Made by a program: the position numbers and the translations under genes. 64,000 nucleotides of DNA from Berberis thunbergii (lineage: Eukaryota > Streptophyta > Magnoliopsida > Ranunculales > Berberidaceae). Each line of letters opens with the position of its first letter. Within the stretch, counting starts at the first letter, position 1. Location of the stretch: positions 248,001-312,000 of the forward strand of contig QNQO01000604.1 of NCBI GenBank assembly GCA_003290165.1, in the 5' to 3' direction. Shown here one piece after another: positions 9,106 through 21,639 of this stretch. Under the pieces are notes generated by a model. That model was not told the DNA's origin. It searched no databases and was given only the letters and a program-made list of their open reading frames with translations.

Positions 9106-11738
9106 ATGGGCTCTGGGGACTGGTTTAAGACAGTAATTAGCCTAAAGAAAGCGAAGGGAGGTGAAGCAAAACGAATCAAGGTAATAAGATATTTGAATGG
9201 TTTTAAGCTTTCCAGTCTGGTTTTGCACAAAATTGTTGCACTGCATGCTCAAGAATAAAAAAGAATTATTTTTAAGAAGTTGAAACATTTTAACGAGTTA
9301 ATTTTGTTTTGAGAGAATCAAGCATTAATTTTCTTGTTCAATTGAATGTATTCATTGTTCTTTTAGTTTCAAAACTGATCCATAATGTTGACAAGAAGTT
9401 GAAACTTGATTGAGTTATTGTCAACATTATGGATCAGTCAGGGTCTTTCTCATTCAAGAGCCACTCTACTGGCGGAGTATCTGCACATATCAAGTGATCA
9501 TAGGATGCAAACATCTGAGTAAGTTCTTAATGAAATGATAATGACACATTCCAATGCCTTAAAAAAGCTTTAGGATCTCAACATTCCATCAAATGCTAAG
9601 TTAGTTAAGATGTCTTTTCCATCATATGCAAACTGCCTTTTCCAACGTTGAGATGTCTTTTCTACTTGATACGGTGTCTTAACCTGATGTGAGATCTTCT
9701 GATTTCTTTGTAGTCCTTTCTCCCTTTAGAGGTTCCATGAGTTTTGGGTTAGGTTGGATCATATTATTGTAAATATATTCGTTTTTGGAAACTCAATAAT
9801 CTAATTCTTCTGGCTTGCTAGTTTTTTTTTGGGGTTATCATGTCTACACTAGGCATGCCAATGACTGTTAGCATTCTCAGTTTTTTTTACTGTTCAAATC
9901 TATGTTGGCACTTGATTGATACAGGGAACTTCAAGAAAAGAAAAATCCAATGGTTTTAAGTGGGGGAACCGTAAAGATAAAAACAGCAAGGCTCCAAAGG
10001 TTCATGGCATGCTAGATGAGGATGCTGCAGCAACAAAAATTCAAACTGCATATCGAGGATACAAGGTATGTGGCTACATATGAAATCAATAAAAATGATA
10101 TATCATTCAGGTCCCAACATCTCATCAGTTTCCCTTGCTTCGTTTAGATTTAATGTAAAGTTGTTTTTGCTCAGTTTGATGGCTGTATTGGCTGCCATCT
10201 TATGAAGTGTGATTTACCATATTACCATATAAGCGTAATATCTTCATCTATTGCAGGCTAGAAAAACTTTGCGGCGTTTAAAGGGAGTAGTACGATTCAA
10301 GGATTTGGCCCTAGGTAACACTGTTACAAAACAAACATCTATAGCCTCAAATTATATCCACACATGGAGCAAACTACAAAACCAGATCCGAGCTCGTCGA
10401 CAGGGTATGGTGATAGAAGGTCGAATCAGACAAAAGAAATTAGAGAATCAATTGAAACATGAGACAAAGCTTCATGACTTGGAGGTAATACAAGTTTCTT
10501 AATATTCACCTGTGATTATTTACCGAAGCTGAATTCTCATCAAATACTAATAAGAATCCAAAACACTTGGTTACTACTTCATGTCCTCACATGGTGTGAG
10601 GCTGTGAGTTGCAGAGATGATGATGTGTTGAACTGTCTTATGTTGTTCATGTATACTGCTGCCATCGGTACTTATCATCCTTTATCATCAAAGGGTTCGT
10701 CCATTTAATTATGTTAGCGGTTGACTGCCTAACAGGTTGAATGGTGTGGAGGCTCAGACACTATGGAGGATATCCTTGCTAGGATTCAACAAAGGGAAGA
10801 AGCAGCAGTGAAGCGTGAAAGGGCCATGGCATATGCTTTCTCTCATCAGGTACTAGTCTGCACTCTTGCTCTGTCTGGCAAACTCAACATAAGTTAAAAC
10901 TAGACTTTAATCTTGTTGCCAGATGTTTAGGTTGAATATACGTAAATATGAATGGTAATCATCATAAGATAAAAATCGGCACTTAATCTCTTTACCAATG
11001 TATTTGTTGTCTATGTGAAATGATGAACTTTACACTGTAAACCTTAACAAATACCAACTACAATTGCTTTCCAAAAAACAAAAAAAAATACCAACTACAA
11101 CAAACATTTGATAGACTTTTTCTTAGCTCACAGGAAGAGTAGACTATTTAAGAGCACCGATATTATCCCCATGTAAACCACTCAAGTCGATTTGGGCTTA
11201 AGTGTAGGGTTTTCTTTCCTTCTACCTTATGCTTGCATTCTGATGCAGTTTTGCTAATTGCTTAAATTGGACAAGTATGAAAACTACTAAACCCTTAAAA
11301 TAAGTTAGTAGTAGTAGTGTTTGAACCATTTATCTTGAACTCATAAGTAGATAAGCAATTATGATAAGGATGAAGCTAGATGATGCATGAAATGTCAAAA
11401 TTGTATGTTGTATGTTTCAGTGGAGAGCCAACACTGGTCAGAACCCGGGACGGCTAGCCTATGAACTTGGCCAAGCTAACTGGGGATGGAGCTGGATGGA
11501 GCGTTGGATAGCTGCTCGTCCATGGGAAAACAGGCTTCCAGTTCCATCCACCAGCCCAAAGAAAGTTCCCACTAAGCAAGTAAGCAAGGTTGTTAAAAAT
11601 GCAAGTTCACCAGCAAAGAAAGTCTCTGTCAAAACTGCATTGTCCAATGGGAAGGGATCTGCGAACGTTAAATCTGTAAGCGTCTCTCCTCCCAAAAGCA
11701 AAGATACCAGTATCAAGCAAGAACAACTGGTAACTTAA
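9106..11738 (+). CDS. IQ67-domain (IQD) calmodulin-binding protein, five coding exons
   Basis: The coding exons are 9106-9180, 9925-10065, 10257-10484, 10736-10849 and 11421-11738. All have GT-AG junctions in phase 0 and give 291 residues. The N-terminus MGSGDWFKTVISLKKAK is typical of IQD proteins. The IQ67 region spans about residues 60-125: an IQ motif (ATKIQTAYRGYKARK) split by the exon 2/3 junction, then the KLQNQIRARRQ block. The intron inside the IQ motif is a family hallmark. Later come the conserved ERAMAYAFSHQWR and NWGWSWMERWIAARPWE blocks. The tail is Ser/Lys-rich and basic, consistent with microtubule or nuclear scaffolding known for IQDs. It resembles the shorter members with an MGSG start (IQD9/10-like), but the exact orthologue is uncertain. 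It converges with the TCP gene downstream. Confidence 0.92.
9374..9438. repeat. perfect 20-bp inverted repeat in IQD intron 1
   Basis: ACTGATCCATAATGTTGACA (9374-9393) is followed after 25 bp by its exact reverse complement (9419-9438). The RNA would fold into a 20-bp stem. No known miRNA sequence was recognised in it. Confidence 0.8.
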
Positions 11739-11875
11739 ACGACCAAGTGAGAAGAATTTAAAGGAGTTTGATTGATCTTTAGATCAGTCACTGCAGTGTT
11801 TTTTTTTTTTTTGCATTCATTTATTTATATATAGCGAGTGACGTGAGGTTAAATTGTCGAACATGCATTGTGAAA

Positions 11876-11881
11876 AATAAA
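11876..11881 (+). terminator. candidate poly(A) signal of the IQD gene
   Basis: AATAAA lies 138 bp after the stop codon, in a T-rich 3' region, at the expected distance for a plant near-upstream element. Confidence 0.4.
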
Positions 11882-12144
11882 ATCAGAACCCCATTTTGTG
11901 GCTCGGCTGATTATCTTTACTTAAAAGTGTTCATAGAAATATCGATTGTTTTTAATCTGTTCTTTCATTGTGTACCTTCTCTTTGATCTTACCGTCATTG
12001 TCACCAATACTATCGCTCTCATCATCCATTGAGGGATTCAGAACTGAAAATTTTGTTTCCATACTAGTTTGTACATATGTAAATATATGTGGCAATCTTC
12101 ACAAGGCGTATACATAGTTATGATCAGTTAAGCCTTATGCCTTA

Positions 12145-12801
12145 GAGAGTGTTTGTTTTTGCTTTTGAATGGAGTCAGAAGTCTTAATAATTTTTCATAT
12201 TCACATAATTATTCTGCTGTTGTTCTGATTGATTGGAGTAAACAACAGGGAGATGTTGATCACTTAGCACTCAGTGCTTAGTTAAAAATTATTCTAATAA
12301 TAATCTTAACATAATTTTGTAATGACAATTGATGTCCCCATCTTCTTAAAAATCAATAGGGCAAAATTATGACTTACACACTTTCATTCTCTTCACTAAG
12401 CATTGTGATTCTCCTTCATCTTTGTTTTCTTAATCTGTATTTTAAAGTTTTTTCTTCATTTCTCCTACTCTCTCTCTCTCATGTATATTTTCAACTCTCA
12501 ATCTTTGGTCATTTTTCGATATTCTTGTAATAAAAGGTATAGTAACATTTTTAGGATTTGAATAATTATAGGATATGATTTTAAGCACAATATTTATGTC
12601 ATAAATTTTTCAGCTAAGTGGGGCAAAATTGTCAAACAGTTCTCATTCAACACCATAAAACAAACATTTTTTTTTATTTTACAGCTTCTAATCAGTAGCT
12701 CATTCGAAAGCAAAACAAACAATTAATTCAAAAGCACGTTCAGAACTTCCAACTCCAGTTAAAAGTTAGTTTCTAAACGGTTTAAAAAAACAAGCGCCCT
12801 C
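12145..12801. mobile_element. PIF/Harbinger (Tourist-like) MITE
   Basis: The left end is GAGAGTGTTTGTTTTTG and the right end, reverse-complemented, is GAGGGCGCTTGTTTTTT. The 3-bp TSD TTA flanks it at 12142-12144 and 12802-12804. The element is 657 bp long, AT-rich and has no ORF. It lies just downstream of the IQD gene. Confidence 0.7.
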
Positions 12802-12804
12802 TTA

Positions 12805-15800
12805 ATCTATTAAGATTAAAACATCGTTTCAGAAATGTGCAAATAAGTATCCTTTTTATTTGCTGTCAGTATTGTTAAGTGCCCATATTCTTTGTCACTA
12901 CGAAAATCTACGAAGATGATCTGCTATTACATTACAGGACTGCAATTTCGGTGGATTACATCAGTTCCGTTCTAACCCAAGTAAATCCAGTCCAGAAAAG
13001 TGCTTATCATTGGTAAGAATTGTGTGTATTTCTTAGTGATCATTGTGTATGTCAAAATCACACCTTCAACATCGAAGAATGGTTCTTCGAGTTGGCATCT
13101 TTATTGCATTATTGCTGAATTGTCAATTATTATGCGCATTTTTCTCATCTCCTTGAATGTCATATCACGGCCGCTGAAAATTTTTAATGTCTGAGATCTT
13201 CAATTATGTCGAAGATAGTACTAAGAATAAATTCCCGAACAATATTTTACGAGTTACTGTGTATTCAATTATACATAAATAAATAAAGATAGAAGAAAAG
13301 CAAAGATAAGGCAATGAAAACAAAATGTTTTGCCTTGTTTAGGTATAGAGTCTACAAATAGTATAGTGTCAACACCCTACCATCACATATCCCTTTCATC
13401 TGTTCTTTGGTACAAATTGAATCTTCTATCATAGGACAATTAGTAGTGATGAAAGTGGTCTCACCAGGGTTGAAATTGATGGTTAGGGTTAAAAAATCCA
13501 CATGGTTTGCCTTGGTGAACTTGTAAGGATTTGCATTTAGGGCCCACAAATCGGCTTCCTTGAAACCAACTCTGATTCATTCTACTATACTTTCAAGTAC
13601 TCTGGATGAAAAGATGGCGGAAACGATTAGCACATATTGATCCATAGTGTGGTGGGGAAATTTTTAGGTTAAAAGGACGATTCGCCTGTCAGATGGCTTG
13701 TTTTGGTGGGAGAGGAAATGCTGAAGATTTGTATAGGATATGATTCATTTTTTGGTCATCCATCAAGTATCAGCGGAATTGAACTCACTAAGATATTTGC
13801 TTGAAATTTTTGCGTAAGAGTAGGAGGGATAAGTGTTCATAGATCTAATCCTGATCCATCATGTAAGCAGGGCAGCATAGTACAATTCATATAGTGAGTT
13901 CCATTGAGACTAGAAGTCTACTCCACCCGTTTTGTAGACTTCGACTATGTTAGATATGTCATTTCTATCAGCTTAAGCTTTTAAAAAAGTTAACAATTTA
14001 ACAAGTTCTTGGGGCGTAATCTGCTAGAAATGGACAGGAACAAAACAATGTGATCGATGTTAATGGATGGGGGGTGCATGTAGATTCTAGCGACATAAGT
14101 TTGTCAGATAATGTTTGATCATGCTACATTCCAACTAAATGCTGCTAACCATTTCTAGATAACAAACGGAAAGGCTTTTTGAAGAAGTGATATTTTCTAA
14201 ATAAACAGGAATGTCACTATGAAGCCCTATGCAAGCATTCAAAGTCATTTACAATCCGATACTACTTAAAAAAGGAAAAAGGTAAAAAAAAACTCTGTAT
14301 TCACGCTCCATGGATTTTTTGGAAATGTTAAATACACCATACATAAGATATGGTTAAAAGAGATTCTTAACAAAGATTCACATCTGACACATATTTTCTT
14401 ACCATTATCCTTGCTCCCTATAGGATATACATGATGAATAAAAGATGGGATTACTTGACATCATCCGCCCTCGATTTTTGATCAACATTTAAATTATCAT
14501 TAAAAAGTCAAAATGCATAGTTTACTCTCCACGATATGGTCAATGATCATTGACTAACACAAACAACAAAGTAAGTAAAGGCCAAACACAGTTGTATCTT
14601 CTTTCTCTAGACAATTCTAAAGAAAAAGATGCATAGCAAACTGTAAACCACATGGATCAAACACAACAATACAATGCACAAAAGCAAACTATGACCCTAC
14701 TGCTACCATGCCTTTCACAAAGACATCAAGGTATTATTGTGTACCAAACAGTCCATTCAAAACATTTCCCAACTACCAAAAAGATATTTCTGCGAAACTT
14801 CCAATTGAACAAAGCTATGGTGAAGGAGACAATCAGCCTAGCAGTTCACATACTACATTGCAAGTATGAGAACTAATGAGGTCTAACGTCACTAACAACA
14901 ACAACAATAATAAAAATGATGACAATAATATATGGAAATAGACCACTTTAACTTCTTCAATGCTATCAATAAATAAGATGACAATAATATATGGAAATTT
15001 TCAGGGATACCCAGTAAAGTTAGACCTGAATCCCATCACTCCCTGAAACCAGAAAGCTCACAAACAGCATTTCCATTACAGATCAATAAATGAAGACCAA
15101 TAATGCAGTGGTTGCCACATAAGAGATATATCATCACCAACCTAACAAAGATAAACTCACTTATACACTTTAATCTGTCTGGAATCACCGATATTTTGCA
15201 GCCTGGTGTCATTATCCCAGTCCCAACTCCTCAACACCCAAACAAAAGTTAATACTAATCCCCTTCATTAACTCCTACATTTTGATTAGTCGCATTTGTG
15301 ATTTTACTGAGGCAGGGGGACCGTTCATTAATGAAATTCAAACCATATTTGGTTGCTCCCCTGTATCAACTTCCACATTTGAGCTTCTTTTGGTCCTTCC
15401 ACTTCATATTTCATATTCGGAGACCATTTGAACTGTAAGTGTTAGCCCCACTATGAGTCGTACCTCCATGACTTCACTCAGTGCCATCGGTTACAAACTA
15501 TGACAACCTTAAATCCTCTCACCAACCAATATATAATGCTCCACAACAGATGCAACAACAGATCTCACTCAAGTCAAACCACTGTAAGTCGTCGAAAAAA
15601 ATATTCCTTCTTTACCTTCTCAAGCTAATCATATATCAATGATCTTTACATGTGTCTTTTGCTACAATAAGGATATAATGATTTATACAGTTACCCGATT
15701 CCCTACCTAAAGGTAATTAACATATATGGATCAAATTCAGATAGTTCATCATCATGAAAGCTTTTCCACAAATGTCTAGATTTGAAAGAAAGAATCTATC

Positions 15801-16600
15801 AAATACTATGTAAACCCATCTTCTCTCTTCTATTCCCCATTCCCTGTTTTTTATTTTATTGATCTTCAACCTACACTCCCTTCCCACCCTTCCCCCGGCC
15901 CCCATAGATGACTTTGGTAAAATAAGAGTTTATCCACCAACAGTAGAATGTTTGCAAATATTTCCCTTCCAGAGAGAACGCTATAGTTTTGCAGAACAAA
16001 ACACATTCCCAACTGTTTTATACTGTTCATCGATTTGGACCTCTCTGCTCTCCAAAATTCCCACTATTTTTAACAAAGCAAATTCAACATGATAGAGATG
16101 TTGGAACAGCTTCCTTTAAATGTTTTGAAGGGTTTAAGGAATTTTATGAAGCGTGAACAGTAGAAAAGAATCACAACAGGAACAAAACATTCAGAAAGAG
16201 ATCACCCTATCTCCAACAAAAAAAAAAAAAAACCATCTCTTTCCATTTCAAAATAGATGAATAAGACCTCTCTTATCTATTCACTTTTACTATAACTAAG
16301 CAACACTGAATTCAATCAAACATGACTCTGATTTTTGCTCTAGTTTGAGAGAATTTCTCTCAAAATTGGATGGGTGACACCCACCTACGTTGGTAGTTTA
16401 CTCAATAGAGGAAAAGTTAAGCAAATTAGCAGAACAAGCAAGTATCCTTTCCTGAACCTAAGATAGTTGTGAAGACAAAAAGTAATGAAGTCGAAATCTA
16501 ACAGCAGTAGAAAGATAACTATTACAACAAATATTAGTCCAGTGGAACTCATAGAGACCACCTAAACAAGAAACAAAAACAAAAAACATATAAACTAACA
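12805..16600. other. intergenic between the convergent IQD and TCP genes
   Basis: No gene could be supported. A 65-codon minus-strand reading near 13352-13549 and others are unrecognised. The distal part (about 15.8-16.6 kb) may include the TCP 3' UTR. An A-run lies at about 16218-16232. Confidence 0.4.
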
Positions 16601-16611
16601 AAGTAGCGAAC

Positions 16612-16863
16612 CTGGGAAAAAAAACACCTGATTGCAGACAGATTGTTTCTTCCCAAGTTGAATTCCATTGTAATTCAGAACCCCAAATCTCTTCTTCACC
16701 TTCTCCCGCATTCAAATGTGCACGTCGTTTGCTCTATTTGTTATTTCAGTTAGCAAAAAACAGAGAAGTCTGAGACATAAACAATGAAGATGATTTGAAT
16801 GAGATCGTGTTAGTAAACCAAAGAATGAAGACAATTGGTGCAATGGCTATTGGGATATTATAC
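16612..16863 (-). other. probable 3' UTR intron of the TCP gene
   Basis: On the minus strand CTTCCCCAG|GTATAATATC gives a good donor 41 nt after the TCP stop codon. TTTTTTTTCCCAG|GTTCGC gives a strong acceptor 252 bp further on. The donor lies within 50-55 nt of the stop, so a spliced junction there would not be expected to trigger nonsense-mediated decay. This is inferred from splice signals only. Confidence 0.5.
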
Positions 16864-16904
16864 CTGGGGAAGGAATGAAGGGTCGAATTCAGTGATCCCT
16901 AAAT

Positions 16905-18050
16905 TCAATGGCGAGAAGCAGAAGACGGCTTGTTTGAAGCCGGGTCTTGCTCCTCATCACCTTGAATTCGTGCTGGAACTCGAAACCCTGAAAATCCACC
17001 GGAGGCGAATTCGGTACCTGATAACGAAGATGGATGTAATGTAGGCAATTGGTAGTGATTACCATCCGCATTTTGGTCACTCCACACACGAATTTGTGGT
17101 GAGTTGCTGGACTGAAGGGGTCCCCTCTGTTGAAAAAATGGATTTTGGCCAAGCAATGACTGTGAAAGTGGCTGGGAATTGAACACAAATCCACCACCAC
17201 CACTGCTTGAGTCTCCACCGGCATTCCACGCCACCATTCTCTGAAACCGACTCATTTCCGATGACTGCTGATCAGACCAGGTGTTGTTGTTGCTGGTGTT
17301 GGGATCAAATGACATAGGAGCTGAAATTGGGAAATGGGGTTCTTGGTTAGAATGGTGATGCAGCAGAATTGGGTCTTGGAATGAATGAAGCGAAAGTCGA
17401 AGATCTTGGGTCTGGCTACTGGTCCTAGAGAGCAAATCTGGTGGGTAATTCTGAAAATGAATAGGAGAAGAAGATGTAGTTGCAACAGTAGGGAAGAAGG
17501 ACTTGATAGTATCAGCAATGGAATCCGAGTCTAAAGAAGGCGGAAGAAAACCAGAAGAACTGTTATTAGGATTGTTGTTGTTTAGACTATGCTGATGCTC
17601 ATAACCATACCTAGATGAAACCAAATCCCCACCACCACCTCTTTTACCAACACCCATTTCATTCTGATTTTGTTCTTCCTCCTCATCTTGGTTTTGCTCA
17701 GAAGGTTGAGAACTAGTAGTATTAGTAGTTGCAGTAGGTTTCCAAGGGGGCAGCTCAGCAAGTTTATCTATAGCAGATTTAGCCTTGTTGATGAGCCAAT
17801 CTACAGCCTTACTTGGTCTATCATAACCAAGCCTATCTTGAACATCATAGAACTGTATTGCAGTGTTAGCTGAGAGTCTCACCCTTCTATCTCTAGGACC
17901 CTTTGCAGTACAAACCTTACTGTGTCGATCTTTCCTTCCAGTAGATCTCACAATGTGACCTCCTTGAACCTCCACAATCTCTCCACCTCCTCCTCCTCCT
18001 TTCAACAACCCCAATCTTGAAGACTGCTGTTGTTGGTGTGTTTCCCCCAT
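16905..18050 (-). CDS. TCP4: class II CIN-type TCP transcription factor, TCP4/LANCEOLATE-like, miR319-regulated
   Basis: A single coding exon of 381 residues starts at the ATG at 18050 (MGETHQQQQ). The TCP domain spans about residues 39-98: a basic region ([20 protein letters not shown]), then the helix-loop-helix ([35 protein letters not shown]), ending [18 protein letters not shown] just before it is typical of TCP3/4/10-type proteins. The C-terminus [21 protein letters not shown] is also conserved in that subgroup. The coding sequence contains a miR319 site encoding QRGPLQSSN. Family members bind GGNCCC promoter motifs and restrain cell division in leaves and petals. The frame stays open upstream to about 18390 but has no ATG, so the start at 18050 is preferred. 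The usual IKKAK is INKAK here. Confidence 0.93.
   Translation of the reverse strand: MGETHQQQQSSRLGLLKGGGGGGEIVEVQGGHIVRSTGRKDRHSKVCTAKGPRDRRVRLSANTAIQFYDVQDRLGYDRPSKAVDWLINKAKSAIDKLAELPPWKPTATTNTTSSQPSEQNQDEEEEQNQNEMGVGKRGGGGDLVSSRYGYEHQHSLNNNNPNNSSSGFLPPSLDSDSIADTIKSFFPTVATTSSSPIHFQNYPPDLLSRTSSQTQDLRLSLHSFQDPILLHHHSNQEPHFPISAPMSFDPNTSNNNTWSDQQSSEMSRFQRMVAWNAGGDSSSGGGGFVFNSQPLSQSLLGQNPFFQQRGPLQSSNSPQIRVWSDQNADGNHYQLPTLHPSSLSGTEFASGGFSGFRVPARIQGDEEQDPASNKPSSASRH
17107..17127 (-). promoter_or_regulatory. miR319 target site in the TCP coding sequence
   Basis: The plus strand reads CTGGACTGAAGGGGTCCCCT, so the mRNA carries the near-complement of miR319. Pairing is perfect from miRNA positions 2 to 13, which includes the seed and the 10/11 cleavage site. 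Mismatches and wobbles are confined to position 1 and positions 14-21. The site encodes the conserved RGPLQSS of miR319-targeted TCPs. Confidence 0.9.
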
Positions 18051-18108
18051 TTTCTCACCAAATCTTACATACTGTTGGAAGTAAGATCTTTTCTTGGCAA
18101 TTTGAGGT

Positions 18109-18561
18109 TCAGTTTGAGTTTGGGTTTGAGGGGTTTGTAGTCCTTGTTCTTGTGTATCTAAAGTCCCTAAAGAAGTACCCTCTCCACCACCACCACCTCC
18201 TCCTCTTCCATAAAGCAATTGATGGTGTTGGTGAAATTGCTGGTGAAGTCCATGAAACCCTTGCTGCTCTTCTTGATGGAGATGGAGATGGAGTTGTTGT
18301 TGTTGTTGTTGGGGGTGATGGTGGGGGTTCTGATTCCTCTGAGGATCCAGACTCAGACCCTTGTTCTTCTTTTCCTCTTCCAGCTTTTGGTTTCTTACTA
18401 CACTTTATCTTCTTGTTATAGCAACAAGTAGTTTTGCTCTTCAATAACACTCCACCAAATACACCTCCTCTCCTTGTTCTGCTTCTTTTTCTTCTGCTGC
18501 CACCACTCTGATATCTGAAACTCCTGCTGCTTCTGCCTCTCCCAAATGATCTTTTTTCCAT
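18109..18561 (-). other. 150-codon upstream ORF in the TCP leader
   Basis: An ATG at 18561 opens a frame of 150 codons that ends 58 nt before the TCP start codon, in a different frame. The product is Arg/Ser-rich, then Pro/Thr-rich, with no recognised domain. In another frame, the region 18051-18390 is open and in frame with the TCP protein, rich in His, Gln and Gly codons, but has no ATG. The simple-sequence tracts (CAA, CTC, ACC) drive much of this composition. Whether it is a translated uORF or only leader sequence is not known. Confidence 0.4.
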
Positions 18562-19715
18562 TCAACTCACCAAATTCCATCACCCCAATCTCAACTAAAC
18601 CCTCTCACCCCTATCAACCTCTCTAGATTTCTCATCTATCTAACCCATTTCTTCTCCTCCTCCTTTCTTTACATATACTAATACTTAATAGTATTAGAGA
18701 CTACAAACAGATTAGCACTACTATATAGCACCACCAGCAAAGCAACCTCTTCAAAAAAAACCCACAGTTATACTAAGCGAAACAAAATCCTCAACAATGG
18801 GTTCTCCTCCTCCACATTCTACAAATCCATGATAAAAAAGAAATTAGAGATTTGAGTACATAAAGAAATGAAAATGGATGGAACAGTAAAATAAAAGGAG
18901 AATAGAAGGGTGTTCTCTCTTTCTTGCCTGCTTGCTTTTTAGTAGTAGTGGGGGTGTTTTAATAGCCGTTGATCTATCTCTCTCTATGTCTGAGTTGGCA
19001 GAAGGTGCATAGAGAAAGGATTAAAGATTTCTCTGATCTCATCAACTGAGAAAACACACCACTGCTTCCCTCTTAACTACACCATCTAAGGGTCTCTATT
19101 GTTTGCTTTGAAGTCACTAACATTTTTTTTTTTTTCCTACTTGGGCTGAAACTAAATGAATCAAGTGAGTGTGTCCTTTCTCTTTAGATTTTTCATCCTT
19201 CGATATCTTTCCCTCTTGAAAGAGACTTCTTCTTCAGCCTTTTTGCTTTGCTTACTAGTTACTGCTTTGTTATCTCATATTCCTTGAGATGCTTAATATG
19301 TAATGTCGATGATGCTGCGAATGGTTTGGATTGTGAAGATGATGGTTTGCTTGAGATGTTTTTGCTTTTCTTTATTGCTTCACTGAAAAGTAACATAAAG
19401 AGAGTTTTTTTTTTTTGTTTTTGTGTGTGGTTAAATATGAATTTTGGTGAATGACAAGGGGCTGTAATCATCTAATTTCTCGGGCATTGGGTGGGTGACT
19501 ATCTCGAGGAAGGGAGGACGGTCGGATAGGTGGACGTCATTGGTTTCGTTAAGCGGAAGGGGGGAAATATTTTCGTTAACTAAACCCCAGATGAGTTGTT
19601 CGCATCTATGCGGAAGGGCAATGTTGTAAAGTTGTGGGGTTTGGAGAGTACAATGGTCATAGAAAATGGGTTGGTATTGCTTGTTGGGAAGTTCCAAGGT
19701 TGCATACTTGCATTG
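18562..19715 (-). promoter_or_regulatory. presumed TCP promoter and leader region
   Basis: The region is rich in CT tracts. It contains a TATA-like CTATATAG on the minus strand near 18721-18728 and a T-run at about 19123-19135. No gene was seen. The transcription start cannot be fixed by eye. Confidence 0.35.
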
Positions 19716-19875
19716 TAGGGTTGAAAAAAACTGATTTAAACCGATTCAACTGATTGGTTGGGTTTATGATTGGTTGGATTCAGTTTAGTTTATGCTTATA
19801 TAAATTAAGATTTTTGTTTTTTTTGAAAAGCGAGCTGAGTTTTAGGATTCAGCTGGATTTTCAAAATTTTATAAC
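19716..19875. mobile_element. truncated hAT-type MITE, left end only
   Basis: It starts TAGGGTTGAAAAAAACTG, then has GATT..ACCGATTCAACTGATTGG and TATATAAATTAAGATTTTTG. These blocks match those of the complete element at 29048-29327. No right end TTTCAACCCTA was found nearby. Confidence 0.45.
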
Positions 19876-21630
19876 TTATCAAAGACCAGAACTAGTTAAC
19901 ACACCATAAACTGATAAACATGTCGCCTGCTCAGTTCGAACTCATGAACTAATGGTACCATCCGCCAAGCTCTAACCATTGAGTTGTCATTGGCTTCATT
20001 TTTACAAAAAAATATTCATATCCCATCTTAATCTAACAATTTGCTAAGAAAATTTGGAAAAATAAATGTTTTGGCCATATTGGAGTTGTATCTTGGCCAT
20101 TGACCGTGAGATACACTCTTTGATTATATTTAGGGTGTATCTGAGGTGTATTGATAGCTTATCGGTATCGCAGTTTCCGACACAGGAACGTTGAATTTTT
20201 TGGTATATCGGTGATTCCTAGAACCCATGCTTTCTAATTTGAAACCCCAATGTGTTGGTATAGATGGATTGATTGCAGTCTGGTTCTTAAGGTAACAAAA
20301 CCGGAACCATTTATTCACGTCGATTGCCTTTCTATAACGTTTTTTGAATTTGAATTATAAAACAGTTGCATTAGAACTTGCTTATAAGTTCAAAGTCGGT
20401 AGTTCAAGTTCGTAAATGTTTCAATCTTTTCTTTGAAAAAAAAAAGAGCATGTAGAAATTCAATAAATAAATAAAATGTTAACTTGCAAGTTACTACGCA
20501 AAATAAGCTATCCTTCCACACCCTATGATAATCCATTTATCTTTTTTTGTATTTTAACTTTTTAAAAAATTAGGGTAAAAGGAAATACTAGTTCATGAAC
20601 CATACCAAAATGTGACACAAGACAAAATTATCAAATGAATGCAAATGAGTGTTGTTATAACTAAGAGAGTCCTTTTATTATTCAAGACTACACCCCCGTA
20701 TAACCATTTCTAAATAGTCCTTACTGCTTCTTCTAATTGTTGGGTATCAGTTTTCTAAAGTTTTCAACAAAATTCTAAATCAGCATATTCATCAATTTGA
20801 ACCCTAGTGAGATCTTTTAAATAGGCACCTTCCATATGCTAATTAAAATCTCGCATAGGAAAAAAAATTAAAAATCCTCATAAAAGCATTAGTTTGAAAT
20901 CTGTATCCTCAATATATTTGTTGGATTCAAATCCTAAAAGATTTCAAATATTCAAATGCAAATGTTTGATTCATTATTGTTGAACATGATTTTATGTAGG
21001 AGAGTGTTGCAGGTTTAGAACTTTGCACAAGAAACTTGGTCCTTATCAAGCTTTATTATAACATCCCTAAAATTTTGAGGTTAGGCTCAATAATCCAAGG
21101 TGGGATGTTTCTAAATGGGAACTTATGTCACAAACTCTTATATTCCAAATGTATGCCAGAATCTATGTGAAACAACATATGTACAATATTCGGTAGCTCA
21201 ATTGGGATCAGACGGACGCCACTCAAGATATACTACCTTTTTTCGCTCGATGCCATTGTGTTGTGAACATAAAATTCCTCAGCAAACAAAATAGGTTCGG
21301 TAGATCAAACATGAATTAGCTTTACATAACTTTTACTAAATGGGTCGAGTAGAAATCGAGGAAAAAGATACGACTCCCAAAACACTAACTTTTATTACAA
21401 AAGAAACGACTATCTTAAACTAGAAACTTAAACAACTAACATTAATCTAACAAGCCCGAAGCCTCCAAGGGGTTCTCTACATTCCAATTTCCATAAAGCT
21501 TGAAACTAGCATATTATACTCCAAAAAAAACTCAAAAGTTATTCTTAAAAACCAAAAAATTCCTACATTAAAAACATTATAGTAAGAATCATCACTCATA
21601 CAATGTCCTTAATCAATAGATTGAGTAACC
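19876..21630. other. intergenic, no gene seen
   Basis: AT-rich sequence with no supported ORF. ATAACATCCCTAAAATTTTG at 21058 resembles an LTR start but no partner was found. Confidence 0.4.
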
Positions 21631-21639
21631 TTCTTCTTC

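Noticed and set aside
13352..13549. 65-codon minus-strand reading in the IQD-TCP spacer
   Set aside because: It looks protein-like but matches no family I know, has no splice partners and no start context. Not supported as a gene.
18051..18218. Extension of the TCP protein to a TTG codon at 18218
   Set aside because: TTG is not a normal plant start codon. The ATG at 18050 gives the expected N-terminus. The possibility is kept only as a finding.
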